DNA from: Peterkaempfera bronchialis
Lineage (GTDB): Bacteria > Actinomycetota > Actinomycetes > Streptomycetales > Streptomycetaceae
Assembly: GCF_003258605.2 (NCBI RefSeq)
Contig: NZ_CP031264.1
Location: 992,001 to 1,056,000 of the forward strand
Length of the DNA: 64,000 nucleotides
Direction: 5' to 3'
Shown here: piece by piece, positions 1 through 9,069 of the stretch
Numbering within the stretch: the first letter of the stretch is position 1
Layout: every line of letters starts with the position of its first letter
Made by a program: the position numbers and the translations under genes
Notes under the pieces: model-generated
The model's database searches: none
What the model saw: only the letters and a program-made list of their open reading frames with translations
Told to the model about the DNA's origin: nothing

Positions 1-179
1 GCTTCCTCCGCGACCTGCTGGCCCACCACTTCACCGTCGAGCAGGTCACCCGCCAACTGGAGACCGCCACCGACTGGGGCCGCTACGCCGAGCTCTACTC
101 CTACGACGCCGAACCCCAGGAATACCGCCTCAACGAGAGCGACGACACACGCCACCCCGCCGCCAGAGGGCAGCACTGA
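1..179 (+). CDS. ABC transporter ATP-binding protein, C-terminal fragment (AAA-associated domain)
   Basis: Only the last 58 or so codons lie in the window, in the frame whose first full codon is at base 3, ending in TGA at 177-179. The translation FLRDLLAHHFTVEQVTRQLE followed by TATDWGRYAELYSYD matches the AAA-associated C-terminal domain that follows the ATPase core in nitrate/sulfonate/taurine-type ABC proteins of actinobacteria. The Walker and signature motifs lie outside the window. The family energises import of small oxyanions or sulfonates at the inner face of the membrane; the substrate cannot be inferred here. The stop is 40 bases from the convergent ArsR gene. Confidence 0.7.
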   Translation, partial: FLRDLLAHHFTVEQVTRQLETATDWGRYAELYSYDAEPQEYRLNESDDTRHPAARGQH

Positions 180-219
180 ACCCGCGCCGGGCACACCGCT
201 GCCACCGCCCCGGGACCTG

Positions 220-633
220 TCACCGCCCCGGGACCACCCGCGCCACCGTGGGCCGCCCTGCCGCAGCACCCCGCTCCAGCACGGCGGCCACCTCGCCGCC
301 GTGCCCCCCGCCATCCCCCGCATCCGGGGCCGCACCCTCGTTCGCCGCCAGCACCGCGCCCACCAACAGTGCCCGCACCTGCGGGCCGGCAGCCCGGTAG
401 AAGATCCGCGTGCCTTCCCGCCGCGAGACCACGAGACCAGCCGCACGCAGCTTCGCCAAGTGCTGGGAGACCGCCGCCACATGCGCGCCGATCAGCTCCG
501 CCAGGCCGCTGACCGGCAACTCCCGCTCGCTCAGCGCCCACAGCAGCCGATACCGCGACGGGTCGGCCACCGCCTTGAGCACCGCCACGGACCGCTCGGC
601 CTGCTCCTCATCCCACGCTACTTGCGTCTCCAT
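220..633 (-). CDS. ArsR/SmtB-family transcriptional regulator
   Basis: A 137-residue winged-helix repressor. Residues about 17-80 contain the family core: VLKAVADPSRYRLLWAL, then the recognition-helix region HVAAVSQHLAKLRAAGLV and the wing SRREGTRIFYR. No CxC metal-binding motif is visible in the core, so the ligand is unknown; the tail after residue 95 is Gly/Ala-rich and probably disordered. The start at 633 is supported by a TAACAT hexamer exactly 6 nt upstream and the lack of a Shine-Dalgarno sequence, the arrangement of a leaderless mRNA. AT-rich sequence around the start (about 631-656) could be an autoregulatory operator. It converges with the ABC ATPase gene, so the regulated gene is probably elsewhere. 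Confidence 0.85.
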   Translation of the reverse strand: METQVAWDEEQAERSVAVLKAVADPSRYRLLWALSERELPVSGLAELIGAHVAAVSQHLAKLRAAGLVVSRREGTRIFYRAAGPQVRALLVGAVLAANEGAAPDAGDGGGHGGEVAAVLERGAAAGRPTVARVVPGR

Positions 634-639
634 GCAAAT

Positions 640-645
640 ATGTTA
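640..645 (-). promoter_or_regulatory. Putative -10 hexamer of a leaderless ArsR transcript
   Basis: On the minus strand TAACAT is followed by six bases and then the ATG at 633. There is no purine-rich ribosome-binding site in the intervening bases. A transcription start at the A of ATG is inferred. Confidence 0.45.
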
Positions 646-712
646 ACCGTTCGCATGCTCGATACCGCAGCGCCGTCTGCGTGGGTCAGGGCGCGGCCCT
701 GACGCTGCCGGA

Positions 713-1471
713 CTAGGTGAGGGGCCCGCCCGCCATCAGGCCACCGTCGACCACGAGGATGTGCCCGGTGACATAGCTTGCCTCGTCCGAAGCCAGGAAC
801 CGGACGGCCTCGGCGATCTCCTCCGGGGTGCCCGCCCGGTGCATGGGCAGCACCGAGTCGACCGCGTCACGCGCCGTGTCGTCGCCGGTGAACCGCTCGT
901 ACATGGCGGTCCGGGTGTAGCCGGGCGCGACCGCGTTGACCCGGATACCGTGGTCGGCGCCTTCGAGCGCGGCCGCCTTGGTGATGCCGACGACGGCATG
1001 CTTGCTCCCGACGTACAGGGTCGCCCCGGGGTAACCCATCAGGCCGAAGGTGGAGCTGACATTGACGATGCTGCCGCCGCCCTGCTCCCTCATGACCCGG
1101 AACTCGTGCTTCAGGCAGAGCAGCGTCCCCTTGACATTGGTGTCGAAGGTGGCCTGGTAGCCCTCGTCGGTCACCTCGGTGACAGGGCCCGGTGTCCCCT
1201 CGGTGCCGGCGTTGTTGAAGGCGACGTCGATCCGCCCGAACCGTGCGACCGCGCGGTCGACGAGGTCCTGCACCTCGGTGTCGAAGCGGACGTCGGCCCG
1301 TACGAACTCGGTCGGGGCGCCGAGGTCGGAGAGCTCCCTGGCAAGCTGCTCACCCACGTCCTCGTGGCGGCCGGAGACCACGAGGTTCGCGCCGTGCCGG
1401 GCGTACGCCAAGGCGGTGGCGCGGCCGATGCCGGTGAGCGCGCCCGTGATGAGGACGACGGGATCGGTCAC
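713..1471 (-). CDS. SDR-family NAD(P)-dependent oxidoreductase
   Basis: A 252-residue classical short-chain dehydrogenase, cytoplasmic. The cofactor motif TGALTGIGRA is near residue 9, NNAG near residue 88, the catalytic Ser in NVSSTFG, and the Tyr/Lys pair in YVGSKHA; the C-terminus VTGHILVVDGG is typical of 3-oxoacyl reductase/glucose dehydrogenase-like SDRs. The open frame extends further upstream, but GTG at 1471 is preferred: the Rossmann fold begins immediately after it and GGAAGGA lies about 8 nt upstream. The next gene upstream is divergent. Substrate cannot be deduced from sequence. Confidence 0.85.
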   Translation of the reverse strand: MTDPVVLITGALTGIGRATALAYARHGANLVVSGRHEDVGEQLARELSDLGAPTEFVRADVRFDTEVQDLVDRAVARFGRIDVAFNNAGTEGTPGPVTEVTDEGYQATFDTNVKGTLLCLKHEFRVMREQGGGSIVNVSSTFGLMGYPGATLYVGSKHAVVGITKAAALEGADHGIRVNAVAPGYTRTAMYERFTGDDTARDAVDSVLPMHRAGTPEEIAEAVRFLASDEASYVTGHILVVDGGLMAGGPLT

Positions 1472-1887
1472 GTCAAGGGTCCTTCCCGCAAGCACACGGA
1501 TGAATGACCGGGCGAGCAGTTCGGAGCACGCACGATCCTCTGGCAGGCGCGTATCGCTCGGCACCTGCAAGGAAGGTGTCCCAGCCGGACGGCAGCCGCA
1601 CCGGACCCGACCGCCGCGTCCATCGAACGGCGGCACGTGACAGCCCGTCCGGCCCACCCGCATGCGCTCACGCCCACCGGCGGCCGGTGGGGGCGGCCGT
1701 GCTCTCCCGCCCCCTTGTACGGGTGAGGGAACCCTGCTTTTCTTTGCATGTACATGCGTCAAGGCTGCGGCTACTCGGGAGGCCACGGCGAGACGAAGCG
1801 TCGCCACGGGCGATGCGCTCTCGTTCCGTCCGCACATCCCTTGTCCTCGTGCCGGCTCGGGTCGGCACCACAGCCGAAGGAATCGAC
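1472..1887. other. Intergenic region between divergent SDR and DUF4832 genes
   Basis: No gene is recognised in these 416 bases. They must hold both promoters. The clearest signal is the perfect 12-bp palindrome GCATGTACATGC at 1746-1757 in a locally AT-richer patch, about 130 bases before the secreted DUF4832 gene; it may be an operator. Confidence 0.4.
1746..1757. promoter_or_regulatory. Perfect 12-bp palindrome, candidate operator
   Basis: GCATGTACATGC reads identically on both strands and follows a CTTTTCTTT tract. It lies upstream of the DUF4832 gene starting at 1888. No regulator is assigned. Confidence 0.35.
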
Positions 1888-4311
1888 ATGACGCCACGAA
1901 GGGTGGTGTCGTTGCTGGCGTTGCTGGCGACGCTCCTCTTCTGCACGGCTCTCCCGGCCACCGCCGCTCAGGGCGGTCCGCCCCCGCGTCCCCCGGTCTC
2001 CTCTCCGGTGGACTCCAGCCTGGCCACCCACAGCTACGGCTATGCCGACACCCCCGTCGGCCAGCCGATGAAGGGCATCGCCCCGTACCTGTTCCCCGGC
2101 GACAACTACGACGCCAAGTTCCCCGGCGGGGTGCTGTGGAGCTACTTCGCCCTCAACGAGGTGATGAAGGACCCCTCGGACTGCAACACATTCGACTGGA
2201 CCATCTTCGACAAGGCGCTCGACGAGGCCGCGGTCTGGGGTCGCCAGCTGGCCTTCCGGTTCTATGTGGAGTACCCCGGCGGCACCGCCTCGCACCCTGC
2301 CAACGGTATCCCGCCCTGCCTCAACGGCAAGGCCGCGATGCGGACCAACGGCTTCTGGGGGACCGTCAGCCCGGACTACGACGACCCGCACACCATCGAG
2401 GCGTTCACCAACTTCGTCAACGCCTTCGCCGCGCGCTATGACCGCAGTGGTCCCGGCGGCACCGCGGACCCCCGGATCGCCTTTATGACCGCCGGCCTGG
2501 TCGGGCTGTGGGGTGAGTGGCACACCTGGCCCTACGATCGGGACACCTCGGACGGGTACCCCGACCTCTTCCCCACCGACGCGACCGTCGCCAAGCTGGT
2601 CGGCGCCTTCTCCAAGGCCATCCGCAACATCCCGGTGGAGATCCGGTACGGGGACCTGGCCGGACTCGCCGGTGCGTCCACCATCGGCCTGCATGACGAC
2701 TCCTGGGACTACAAGGAGTTCCGCGACAGCGGTCTGGGCGGGATGACCCTGCCGCAGTCCATGGGCGGCTGGTCCGACGCATTCCTCCAGCGGGCGCTGG
2801 ACGGCGGCACCGAGAACCGGTGGACCACCGCGTCGGTCGGCGGCGAGGCCCGGCCGGAGATCCAGGGCCAGATCTACAGCACCTGGCCCGGTGGCAGCGG
2901 CCAGGTCGACAACACCCTGGCCGCGACCGAGCTCACCCACGTCACCTGGATGATCAACCAGACCGGGGCCGGGAGCTACAGCACCACCGATCCCAAGGTG
3001 GCCGCGGGCGTCCGCAGGATGGGTTACAACCTCTACGTCCCGCACGCCGACTTCAACAGCCCGACCGGCTCGTCCCTCAAGGTCGGGGTGACCATGCAGA
3101 ACGACGGCGTCGCGCCCTTCTACCAGCCCTGGACCGTCCAGTTGGGCCTCCAGGACGCCGCCGGGAAGCTGGTCAGGAGCTGGGACACCCCGTGGGACCT
3201 GCGCACCGTCCAGCCGCTGAAGATCCGGGCCTTCCCGGACTGGAACGTCGGGGCCGACCCGACCTACCTCGACTACGGCCGACCGGTGAACTTCGGGGCC
3301 ACGGTCGACACCACCGGGGTCCCGGCGGGGAGCTACACCCTGGTGATGCGCGTGCACAACCCGCTGGACGCCGTCACTCCCCAGGTCCTGAAGTCGCGCC
3401 CCGCAGCCCAGCGGCTCAGCGACGACGTCATCTCCCACTACCGCGCGCCGTACCCGCTGATGTTCGCCAACGCCAACCAGCGCGCCGACGGCTGGCTGAA
3501 CCTGGGCTCCCTCGGGGTCGGCGGGGGCGGCGGCGGTGACACCACGCCGCCGACGGCACCGACGCTGACCGCGACCGGCCACACCGCCGCCTCGGTGTCG
3601 CTGAGCTGGTCCGGGGCCACCGACAACGTCGGCGTCACCGGGTACGACGTCTACCGGTCCGGCAGCCTGGTGGGCTCCACCGCGAGCACCACGTACACCG
3701 ACACCGGGCTCACCGCCGGAACGGCGTACAGCTACACCGTGCGGGCCCGGGACGCGGCCGGCAATGTGTCCGCCGACAGCAACCGGGTCACCGTGACCAC
3801 CGACACCGGCAGCGGTGGCAGCAGCGGTGGCGGTGATGGCGGCACACCGCCGACCGGGCTGGTGGTCGACAACTTCGACGGGACGCCGCCCTACCCGTCG
3901 TCCGCGCTGAACGACCTGGGCAGGTGGACCGGCGGCAACAGCTTCCTCAACGGCGGCGGTGCGGGCGAGGTGACCGGCGGGGCGCTGGTCCTCCAGTACA
4001 GCAACGGCGGCTGGTTCGGCAGCGACATCTACACCGACGTCTCGGACAGGCACGACCTGGTCCTGCGGCTCAAGGGCGCGCACGGCGGAGAGGAAGGCGA
4101 CTTCCAGCTGTCGCTGGGGGGCGTGACCAAGGTGTTCAAGGACTTCGTCCTCGCCGACGGCAGCCACCCGAAGGTGACCGGCTCCTTCACCGACATCAGG
4201 ATCCCGCTCGCCGCCAACGGCATCAACGCGAGCGCTCCGGGCCAGCTGTCCATGGGCTTCTGGTACGGAGGGAGCAGCACCCTGAGCATCGACTCGCTGT
4301 CCTTCCAGTAA
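1888..4311 (+). CDS. Secreted DUF4832-type putative glycoside hydrolase with FN3 and novel C-terminal module
   Basis: An 807-residue exported protein. Signal peptide at about 1-27 (hydrophobic core LLALLATLLFCTALPATAA). Residues about 45-545 form the catalytic-like region, with the motifs WGEWH (208-212), RY (253-254), HDD (269-271) and GGE (318-320), all shared with the second secreted protein at 10682-12829. A Gly linker leads to a fibronectin type III domain (about 554-638), a second linker, and a C-terminal module (about 659-807) that is nearly identical in the other protein. ATG at 1888 is chosen because the signal peptide begins there and GAAGGA lies 7 nt upstream. By inference this is an extracellular polysaccharide-active enzyme belonging to the ROK/ABC/GH36 locus; the chemistry is unknown. 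Confidence 0.75.
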   Translation: MTPRRVVSLLALLATLLFCTALPATAAQGGPPPRPPVSSPVDSSLATHSYGYADTPVGQPMKGIAPYLFPGDNYDAKFPGGVLWSYFALNEVMKDPSDCNTFDWTIFDKALDEAAVWGRQLAFRFYVEYPGGTASHPANGIPPCLNGKAAMRTNGFWGTVSPDYDDPHTIEAFTNFVNAFAARYDRSGPGGTADPRIAFMTAGLVGLWGEWHTWPYDRDTSDGYPDLFPTDATVAKLVGAFSKAIRNIPVEIRYGDLAGLAGASTIGLHDDSWDYKEFRDSGLGGMTLPQSMGGWSDAFLQRALDGGTENRWTTASVGGEARPEIQGQIYSTWPGGSGQVDNTLAATELTHVTWMINQTGAGSYSTTDPKVAAGVRRMGYNLYVPHADFNSPTGSSLKVGVTMQNDGVAPFYQPWTVQLGLQDAAGKLVRSWDTPWDLRTVQPLKIRAFPDWNVGADPTYLDYGRPVNFGATVDTTGVPAGSYTLVMRVHNPLDAVTPQVLKSRPAAQRLSDDVISHYRAPYPLMFANANQRADGWLNLGSLGVGGGGGGDTTPPTAPTLTATGHTAASVSLSWSGATDNVGVTGYDVYRSGSLVGSTASTTYTDTGLTAGTAYSYTVRARDAAGNVSADSNRVTVTTDTGSGGSSGGGDGGTPPTGLVVDNFDGTPPYPSSALNDLGRWTGGNSFLNGGGAGEVTGGALVLQYSNGGWFGSDIYTDVSDRHDLVLRLKGAHGGEEGDFQLSLGGVTKVFKDFVLADGSHPKVTGSFTDIRIPLAANGINASAPGQLSMGFWYGGSSTLSIDSLSFQ

Positions 4312-4320
4312 GGCCACGCG

Positions 4321-4347
4321 GCGCGGAGCGGCTCAGCCGCTCCGCGC
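4321..4347. terminator. Bidirectional terminator hairpin
   Basis: Stem GCGCGGAGCGG (4321-4331) pairs perfectly with CCGCTCCGCGC (4337-4347) around a CTCAG loop. It sits between the convergent DUF4832 gene (ends 4311) and ROK gene (ends 4349). Confidence 0.7.
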
Positions 4348-4348
4348 C

Positions 4349-5542
4349 TCACCCGCGGTCCCGGACGAACTCGGGGGTCGCCGGAGGAAATGCCAGGCCC
4401 TGCTCCACGGCTCGGGCCAGGGCCGCGTCGACATGGCTCCAGGCGATCTGGATGCCGCCGAGTGCCACCGCGTCGCCGCCCAGGGTGGAGACGGCGACGG
4501 CCGGCATCAGCGGGCAGAGCCGGTGGAGGTTGTCCCGTACCAGGTCGACAAAGAGGTCCGCGGAGTTGGAGCTGCCGCCGCCGAGGACCACCAGCTCCGG
4601 GTCGATGGCGAGGATCATCGCCGCGATGCCGACGGAGAGGGCTTCGGCGAAGGCGCTGACGGCCTTGAGGGCCTCGGCGTCGCCCTGCCGGGCCGCGGTG
4701 AACATCTCGTGCCTGGTCGGCCGGCCGGTGGCCGGGGGCCGACCGGAGTAGGTCTCGAGTTCCAGCTCGCGCCAGCGCAGTTGGGGCAGTTCGCCGATGA
4801 TCCCGGTCCCGCCGCGGTGTCCCCGGTAGAGGTCGCCGTTGGCGATGATGCCCGCGCCGGTGCGGTTCCCGCACAGGATGTAGACCACGTCGCGGGCGCC
4901 CCGGGCCGCTCCCAGCCGGTGCTCGGCGACGGTTCCCAGGGCGCAGTCGCCCTCGACGAGGACCGGGCAGTCGAAGTCCTCGGCGAAGGCTGCGGCGAGG
5001 TCGAGCCCGATCCACCCGGGCATGCCCTCGCCGCCGAAGTGCCGTACGCCACCGTCGGTGATCACGCCGGGTGAGCCGATGGCGACCGCCCACAGGTCCT
5101 CGGCCCGGGTGTCGGCCTCCTTGAGAGCCGCGGTCATGGCGCTGCGGGTACTGCGCAGCCGGTCGGCGGCGGGATCCTGCTCCGAGACCGCGAGCGTGTG
5201 CGAGGACAGCACGGTGCCCTGGAGGTCGGCGACGACGGTGTGGATGTGGTGGGCGCCGATGTCGGCCGAGAGCAGTCGTCCGGCCTCACCGGCGAAGCGG
5301 TAGCTGACGGCGGGTCGGCCCATCACCGGCCGACCGGACCGTTCCTCGGGGGCGGCGGTGGCGGCCCAGCCGAGCTGGACCAGATCGCCCAGCACGGCCT
5401 CCGCCGTGGTCCGGGAGAGGCCGGTGGCCTCGGTGAGGTGACTGATCGTCCGGGGTCCCCGGCGCAGCTCAAGGAGGAGTGCGAGCGAGTTCATCCGCCG
5501 CAGCAGGGAGCGGTTCCCCGCCACGCTCGATGCCATTGACAT
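4349..5542 (-). CDS. ROK-family transcriptional regulator
   Basis: A 397-residue sugar-responsive repressor type. N-terminal winged helix at about 10-75 (NSLALLLELRRGPRTISHL, then TGLSRTTAEAVLGDL), followed by the ROK sugar-kinase fold with DIGAHHIHTVVADLQG, GSPGVI and GTGIIGELPQL. Kinase motifs are degenerate: the usual VENDANA reads VEGDCAL and the CxCGxxGC zinc motif is absent, consistent with sensing rather than phosphorylation. Start at 5542 is chosen because AGGGAG lies 6 nt upstream; another ATG is two codons later. It is divergent from the ABC/GH36 operon at 5734 and probably controls it. Confidence 0.88.
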   Translation of the reverse strand: MSMASSVAGNRSLLRRMNSLALLLELRRGPRTISHLTEATGLSRTTAEAVLGDLVQLGWAATAAPEERSGRPVMGRPAVSYRFAGEAGRLLSADIGAHHIHTVVADLQGTVLSSHTLAVSEQDPAADRLRSTRSAMTAALKEADTRAEDLWAVAIGSPGVITDGGVRHFGGEGMPGWIGLDLAAAFAEDFDCPVLVEGDCALGTVAEHRLGAARGARDVVYILCGNRTGAGIIANGDLYRGHRGGTGIIGELPQLRWRELELETYSGRPPATGRPTRHEMFTAARQGDAEALKAVSAFAEALSVGIAAMILAIDPELVVLGGGSSNSADLFVDLVRDNLHRLCPLMPAVAVSTLGGDAVALGGIQIAWSHVDAALARAVEQGLAFPPATPEFVRDRG

Positions 5543-5582
5543 TGCCGACTCCCTTGACACGCGGTTGGGTCCGCCGTTCACT

Positions 5583-5605
5583 TACATCGCCAAGTTGCGA
5601 ATGTA
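5583..5605. promoter_or_regulatory. Candidate ROK operator in the divergent promoter region
   Basis: TACAT (5583-5587) and ATGTA (5601-5605) are inverted arms; with a one-base bulge the arms extend to TACATCGC and GCGAATGTA. The site lies between the ROK regulator and the importer operon, where a shared operator is expected. Confidence 0.4.
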
Positions 5606-5733
5606 TATCACTCGTCGGCTCCTGCCCACCCGCCCACGGCGGGCACTGCCTCCGGGGCGGCAGGTCATGCCCTGAGCACCTCATTCCCCCATACCCCAAG
5701 ACACCCCCGTTCCGAAGACGCAGAGAGGCACCG

Positions 5734-6693
5734 ATGAGCACACTGCCGACCGCTGCCGAGGGGAGGACCACCCCCGGCCCCGGTCCCGGCCCCCGCTCCG
5801 GACCGCCCCGCCGGGGCGCGGGCCGCAGCCAGGGCTTCACCGCCGCCGTCTTCCTGGCGCCCGCCCTGCTCGGCTTCGCGCTGTTCTACGTCTACCCGGC
5901 CGTCCGCGGCGCCTATCTGTCCTTCACCGACTACAACCCGGTGTCCTTCCTGCCGGCCGAGAACGTCGGACTCGACAACTACAGCCATCTGCTCCATGAC
6001 CCGCTGTTCTGGAAGTCCCTGCGGGTCACCGCCTGGTACGTGCTGCTCAACATAGGCTCGCAGACGGTACTGGCCCTGATCCTCGCCGCGCTGATGGCGC
6101 GGCTGACCCGCTCCGTCGTGCTGCGCGCCGCCCTGCTGGTGCCCTGGCTGGTCCCCAATGTCACCGTCGGCCTGCTCTGGGCCTGGCTGCTGGACGCCAA
6201 CCTTGGCTTCGCCAACCATCTGCTCACCACCCTCGGGGCACCCGCCCAGGGTTTCCTGGCCGACCCGGACCAGGCCATGCCCGTCATCGCGGGCATCAAC
6301 ACCTGGGCCTACACCGGCTACACGGCCCTGCTGCTGTACGCCGGGATGATGCAGATCCCCACCCAGATCTACGAGGTCGCCGCACTGGACGGGATCGGAG
6401 AGGTCCGCACCTTCTTCAAGGTCACCCTGCCGCTGCTGCGACCGGTGCTGGCCCTGGTCCTGGTGGTCTCCCTGATCGGGTCCTTCCAGATCTTCGACAC
6501 CATCGCCGTCACCACCAAGGGCGGCCCGGTCAATGCCACCCAGGCCATCTACTTCTACATCTACCGGCAGGCGTTCGGCTATCTGCACATGGGGTACGCC
6601 AGCGCGCTGGCCATGACCCTGGTGCTGATCCTCGGCGTGCTCACCTTCATCCAGTTGCGCCTGTTGCGGGCCTCCCGATCCGACCTGGCCTGA
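5734..6693 (+). CDS. Carbohydrate ABC transporter permease (CUT1, first subunit)
   Basis: A 319-residue inner-membrane subunit with about six hydrophobic segments, starting near residue 35 (FLAPALLGFALFYVYP). The cytoplasmic coupling loop EVAALDGIGEVRTFF near residue 215 is the EAA motif of MalF/UgpA-type permeases. Start ATG 5734 follows GAGAGG. It heads an operon with a second permease, a binding protein and a GH36 enzyme. No ATPase gene is present, as is usual when a shared MsiK-type ATPase serves several importers. Confidence 0.9.
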   Translation: MSTLPTAAEGRTTPGPGPGPRSGPPRRGAGRSQGFTAAVFLAPALLGFALFYVYPAVRGAYLSFTDYNPVSFLPAENVGLDNYSHLLHDPLFWKSLRVTAWYVLLNIGSQTVLALILAALMARLTRSVVLRAALLVPWLVPNVTVGLLWAWLLDANLGFANHLLTTLGAPAQGFLADPDQAMPVIAGINTWAYTGYTALLLYAGMMQIPTQIYEVAALDGIGEVRTFFKVTLPLLRPVLALVLVVSLIGSFQIFDTIAVTTKGGPVNATQAIYFYIYRQAFGYLHMGYASALAMTLVLILGVLTFIQLRLLRASRSDLA

Positions 6694-6710
6694 GAGCGAG
6701 GAGCCCCATC

Positions 6711-7592
6711 ATGCGCACCCGCAGCAACCCCGGCCGGATCGCCGCCTGGATCTTCCTCGGCGCCGCCCTGCTGATCACCCTGTTCCCCTTCTACTGGATG
6801 GTCCGCACCGCGCTCACTCCGGCCAGGGGCCTCTTCGGCGACAGCTCCTCGCTGCTGCCGCACTCGCCGACCCTGGTCAACTTCGAACGTGTGCTGGGCC
6901 TGACCACCGATGCCGAGGCCCGCGCCGCAGGAGGCACCGGAGCCCGCATCGACTTCCTGCTCTATCTGCGCAACTCCATCATCTACAGCGTCGTGATCGC
7001 CGTCGGACAGACCCTGTTCTGCGCCATGGCCGGCTACGCCCTGGCCAGGCTCCGCTTCCGCGGCCGGGAAGCGGTCTTCGCCCTCGTCATCTCGGCCCTG
7101 ACGGTCCCGCCGATCTTCAGCCTGCTGCCCAACTTCGTCCTGGTGAAGTCACTCGGCTGGCTGGACACCTGGCAGGGCATGGTGGCCCCGACCCTGCTGA
7201 TGACCCCGTTCGCCGTCTTCTTCCTGCGGCAGTTCTTCCTCTCCATCCCCCGGGAGATCGAGGAGGCCGCGATCCTCGACGGCGCTGGCGTATGGCGGCA
7301 GTTCGTACAACTGATCCTGCCGATGACCAGGGGGCCGCTCTTCACCATCGGCCTGATCACCGCCGTCAACTCCTGGAAGGACTACCTGTGGCCGCTGCTG
7401 GTCGGCCGCGACGACGACACCCGGCTGATGACCGCGGCCCTGGGGGTCTTCCAGCAGTCCGGCCCCAACACCTCCCCCGACTGGACCGGGCTGATGGCCG
7501 CCTCCGTCCTCACCGTCGTCCCCGTCCTGCTCGTCCTGCTGCTCTTCGGACGCCGCCTGGTCCAGTCGATCAGCTTCACCGGCATCAAGTAG
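6711..7592 (+). CDS. Carbohydrate ABC transporter permease (CUT1, second subunit)
   Basis: A 293-residue MalG/UgpE-type permease with about six membrane segments and the EAA loop EIEEAAILDGAGVWRQFV at about 184-201. GAGGAG precedes the ATG; the gene starts 17 bases after the first permease and is clearly co-transcribed. It should form the heterodimeric channel with its neighbour and receive sugar from the lipoprotein encoded next. Confidence 0.9.
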   Translation: MRTRSNPGRIAAWIFLGAALLITLFPFYWMVRTALTPARGLFGDSSSLLPHSPTLVNFERVLGLTTDAEARAAGGTGARIDFLLYLRNSIIYSVVIAVGQTLFCAMAGYALARLRFRGREAVFALVISALTVPPIFSLLPNFVLVKSLGWLDTWQGMVAPTLLMTPFAVFFLRQFFLSIPREIEEAAILDGAGVWRQFVQLILPMTRGPLFTIGLITAVNSWKDYLWPLLVGRDDDTRLMTAALGVFQQSGPNTSPDWTGLMAASVLTVVPVLLVLLLFGRRLVQSISFTGIK

Positions 7593-7672
7593 CCCCCGTC
7601 CCCATTCCCCCTGGCCACACCACCCGATCCACGCACCTCCTGCCCGAAGAAGCCCGAAGAAGGAAGACGTCG

Positions 7673-9034
7673 ATGAACGCCACCTCCCGAAGAAGCGTCG
7701 CCCTCCTTGCCGCCGCCGCGCTCGCCGGCCTGGCCGGCTGCGCCCACTCCTCGGGCTCCAGCAGCCCCGACGGCAAGGTCACCCTGAACTACGCCCTGTG
7801 GGACGACAAGCAGCTCCCCGCCTACCAGGCGTGCGCCGACGCCTTCACCCAGCAGAACCCCGACATCTCCGTGAAGATCACCCAGACCGCCTGGGGCGAC
7901 TACTGGCAGAACCTCACCACCGAGCTGGCCGCAGGCGATGCCCCCGACGTCTTCACCGACCATGTCGGCTACTACCCCAAGCTCGCCGCGAGCGGGCAAC
8001 TGCTGGACCTGCAGCCTCTGGTCGACCGGGACAAGGTCGACCTCGGCCGGTACCAGCAGGGCCTGGCCGACCTCTGGGTCAAGGACGGCAAGCGCTACGG
8101 CCTGCCCAAGGACTGGGACACCATGGCCCTGATCTACAACAGCGACATGCTGAAGAAGGCCGGTGTCGACCCGGCGTCGCTGAAGGACCTCACCTGGAAC
8201 CCGCAGGACGGCGGCACCTTCGAGCAGCTGATCGCCAAGCTCACCGTCGACAGCAAGGGCCACAACGGCCTGGACCCCGCGTTCGACAGGAACAACGTCG
8301 CCGTCTTCGGCTACCAGCCGGACTACGACTCGGGCGGCGCCCCCGGCCAGAGCAGCTTCGGGAACTTCGTCGCCTCCATGGGCTTCGAGTTCACCGACCA
8401 GAACCCCTTCGGCACCAAGTTCCACTACGACGACCCGAAGCTCGCCCAGACCATCGACTGGCTTGCCTCCCTGTCCGCCAAGGGCTACTCCCCCAAGCTC
8501 GACAAGACCTCCACCCTCGGCACCGACGCCGTCCTCAACGCGGGCAAGGCCGCGCTGGGCATCACCGGGTCCTGGAACATCAACACCTACCTCGGACCCA
8601 CCGCCAAGCAGAAGTTCGCCTTCGCCGAGCTGCCCATCGGCCCGGCCGGCCGCAAGAGCATGATCAACGGCCTCTCGGACGCCGTCTTCGCCGGCACCAA
8701 GCACCAGGACGAGGCGTGGAAGTGGGCCAAGTTCCTGGCCTCGCCTGCCTGCCAGGACACGGTCGGTGAGAACGCGGTGGTCTTCCCCGCGATCACCTCC
8801 GCATCCGACAAGGCCCTGGCCGCCCACCAGGCCGCAGGCCAGGACGTCAGCGCCTTCGTCGACGAGGCCCACGCCCCCGGCGGCACCTTCTTCTGGCCCA
8901 TCACCGACCACGGCGACGAGATCGCGGCCGCCGTCAAGGACGCCGTCTTCAGGGTCTACCTCGGGCAGTCCGCCGCAGCTCCGGCCCTGGCCGACCTGCA
9001 GAAGCAGGTCGACGCGCTCTTCGCACAGGGCTGA
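7673..9034 (+). CDS. Extracellular sugar-binding lipoprotein of the ABC importer
   Basis: A 453-residue family 1 solute-binding protein. The N-terminus has arginines, a hydrophobic core and lipobox LAGC with Cys23, so it should be anchored to the outer face of the membrane. The body has the usual pattern of this family, for example APDVFTDHVGYYPKLAASGQ and LPKDWDTMALIYN. AAGGA lies before ATG 7673. It is followed at once by the GH36 gene, which suggests that its ligand is an alpha-galactoside or related oligosaccharide; this is inferred from context only. Confidence 0.9.
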   Translation: MNATSRRSVALLAAAALAGLAGCAHSSGSSSPDGKVTLNYALWDDKQLPAYQACADAFTQQNPDISVKITQTAWGDYWQNLTTELAAGDAPDVFTDHVGYYPKLAASGQLLDLQPLVDRDKVDLGRYQQGLADLWVKDGKRYGLPKDWDTMALIYNSDMLKKAGVDPASLKDLTWNPQDGGTFEQLIAKLTVDSKGHNGLDPAFDRNNVAVFGYQPDYDSGGAPGQSSFGNFVASMGFEFTDQNPFGTKFHYDDPKLAQTIDWLASLSAKGYSPKLDKTSTLGTDAVLNAGKAALGITGSWNINTYLGPTAKQKFAFAELPIGPAGRKSMINGLSDAVFAGTKHQDEAWKWAKFLASPACQDTVGENAVVFPAITSASDKALAAHQAAGQDVSAFVDEAHAPGGTFFWPITDHGDEIAAAVKDAVFRVYLGQSAAAPALADLQKQVDALFAQG

Positions 9035-9069
9035 CCCCGGCAGCCGTCTCCCCCACTCGAAGGACCTCC

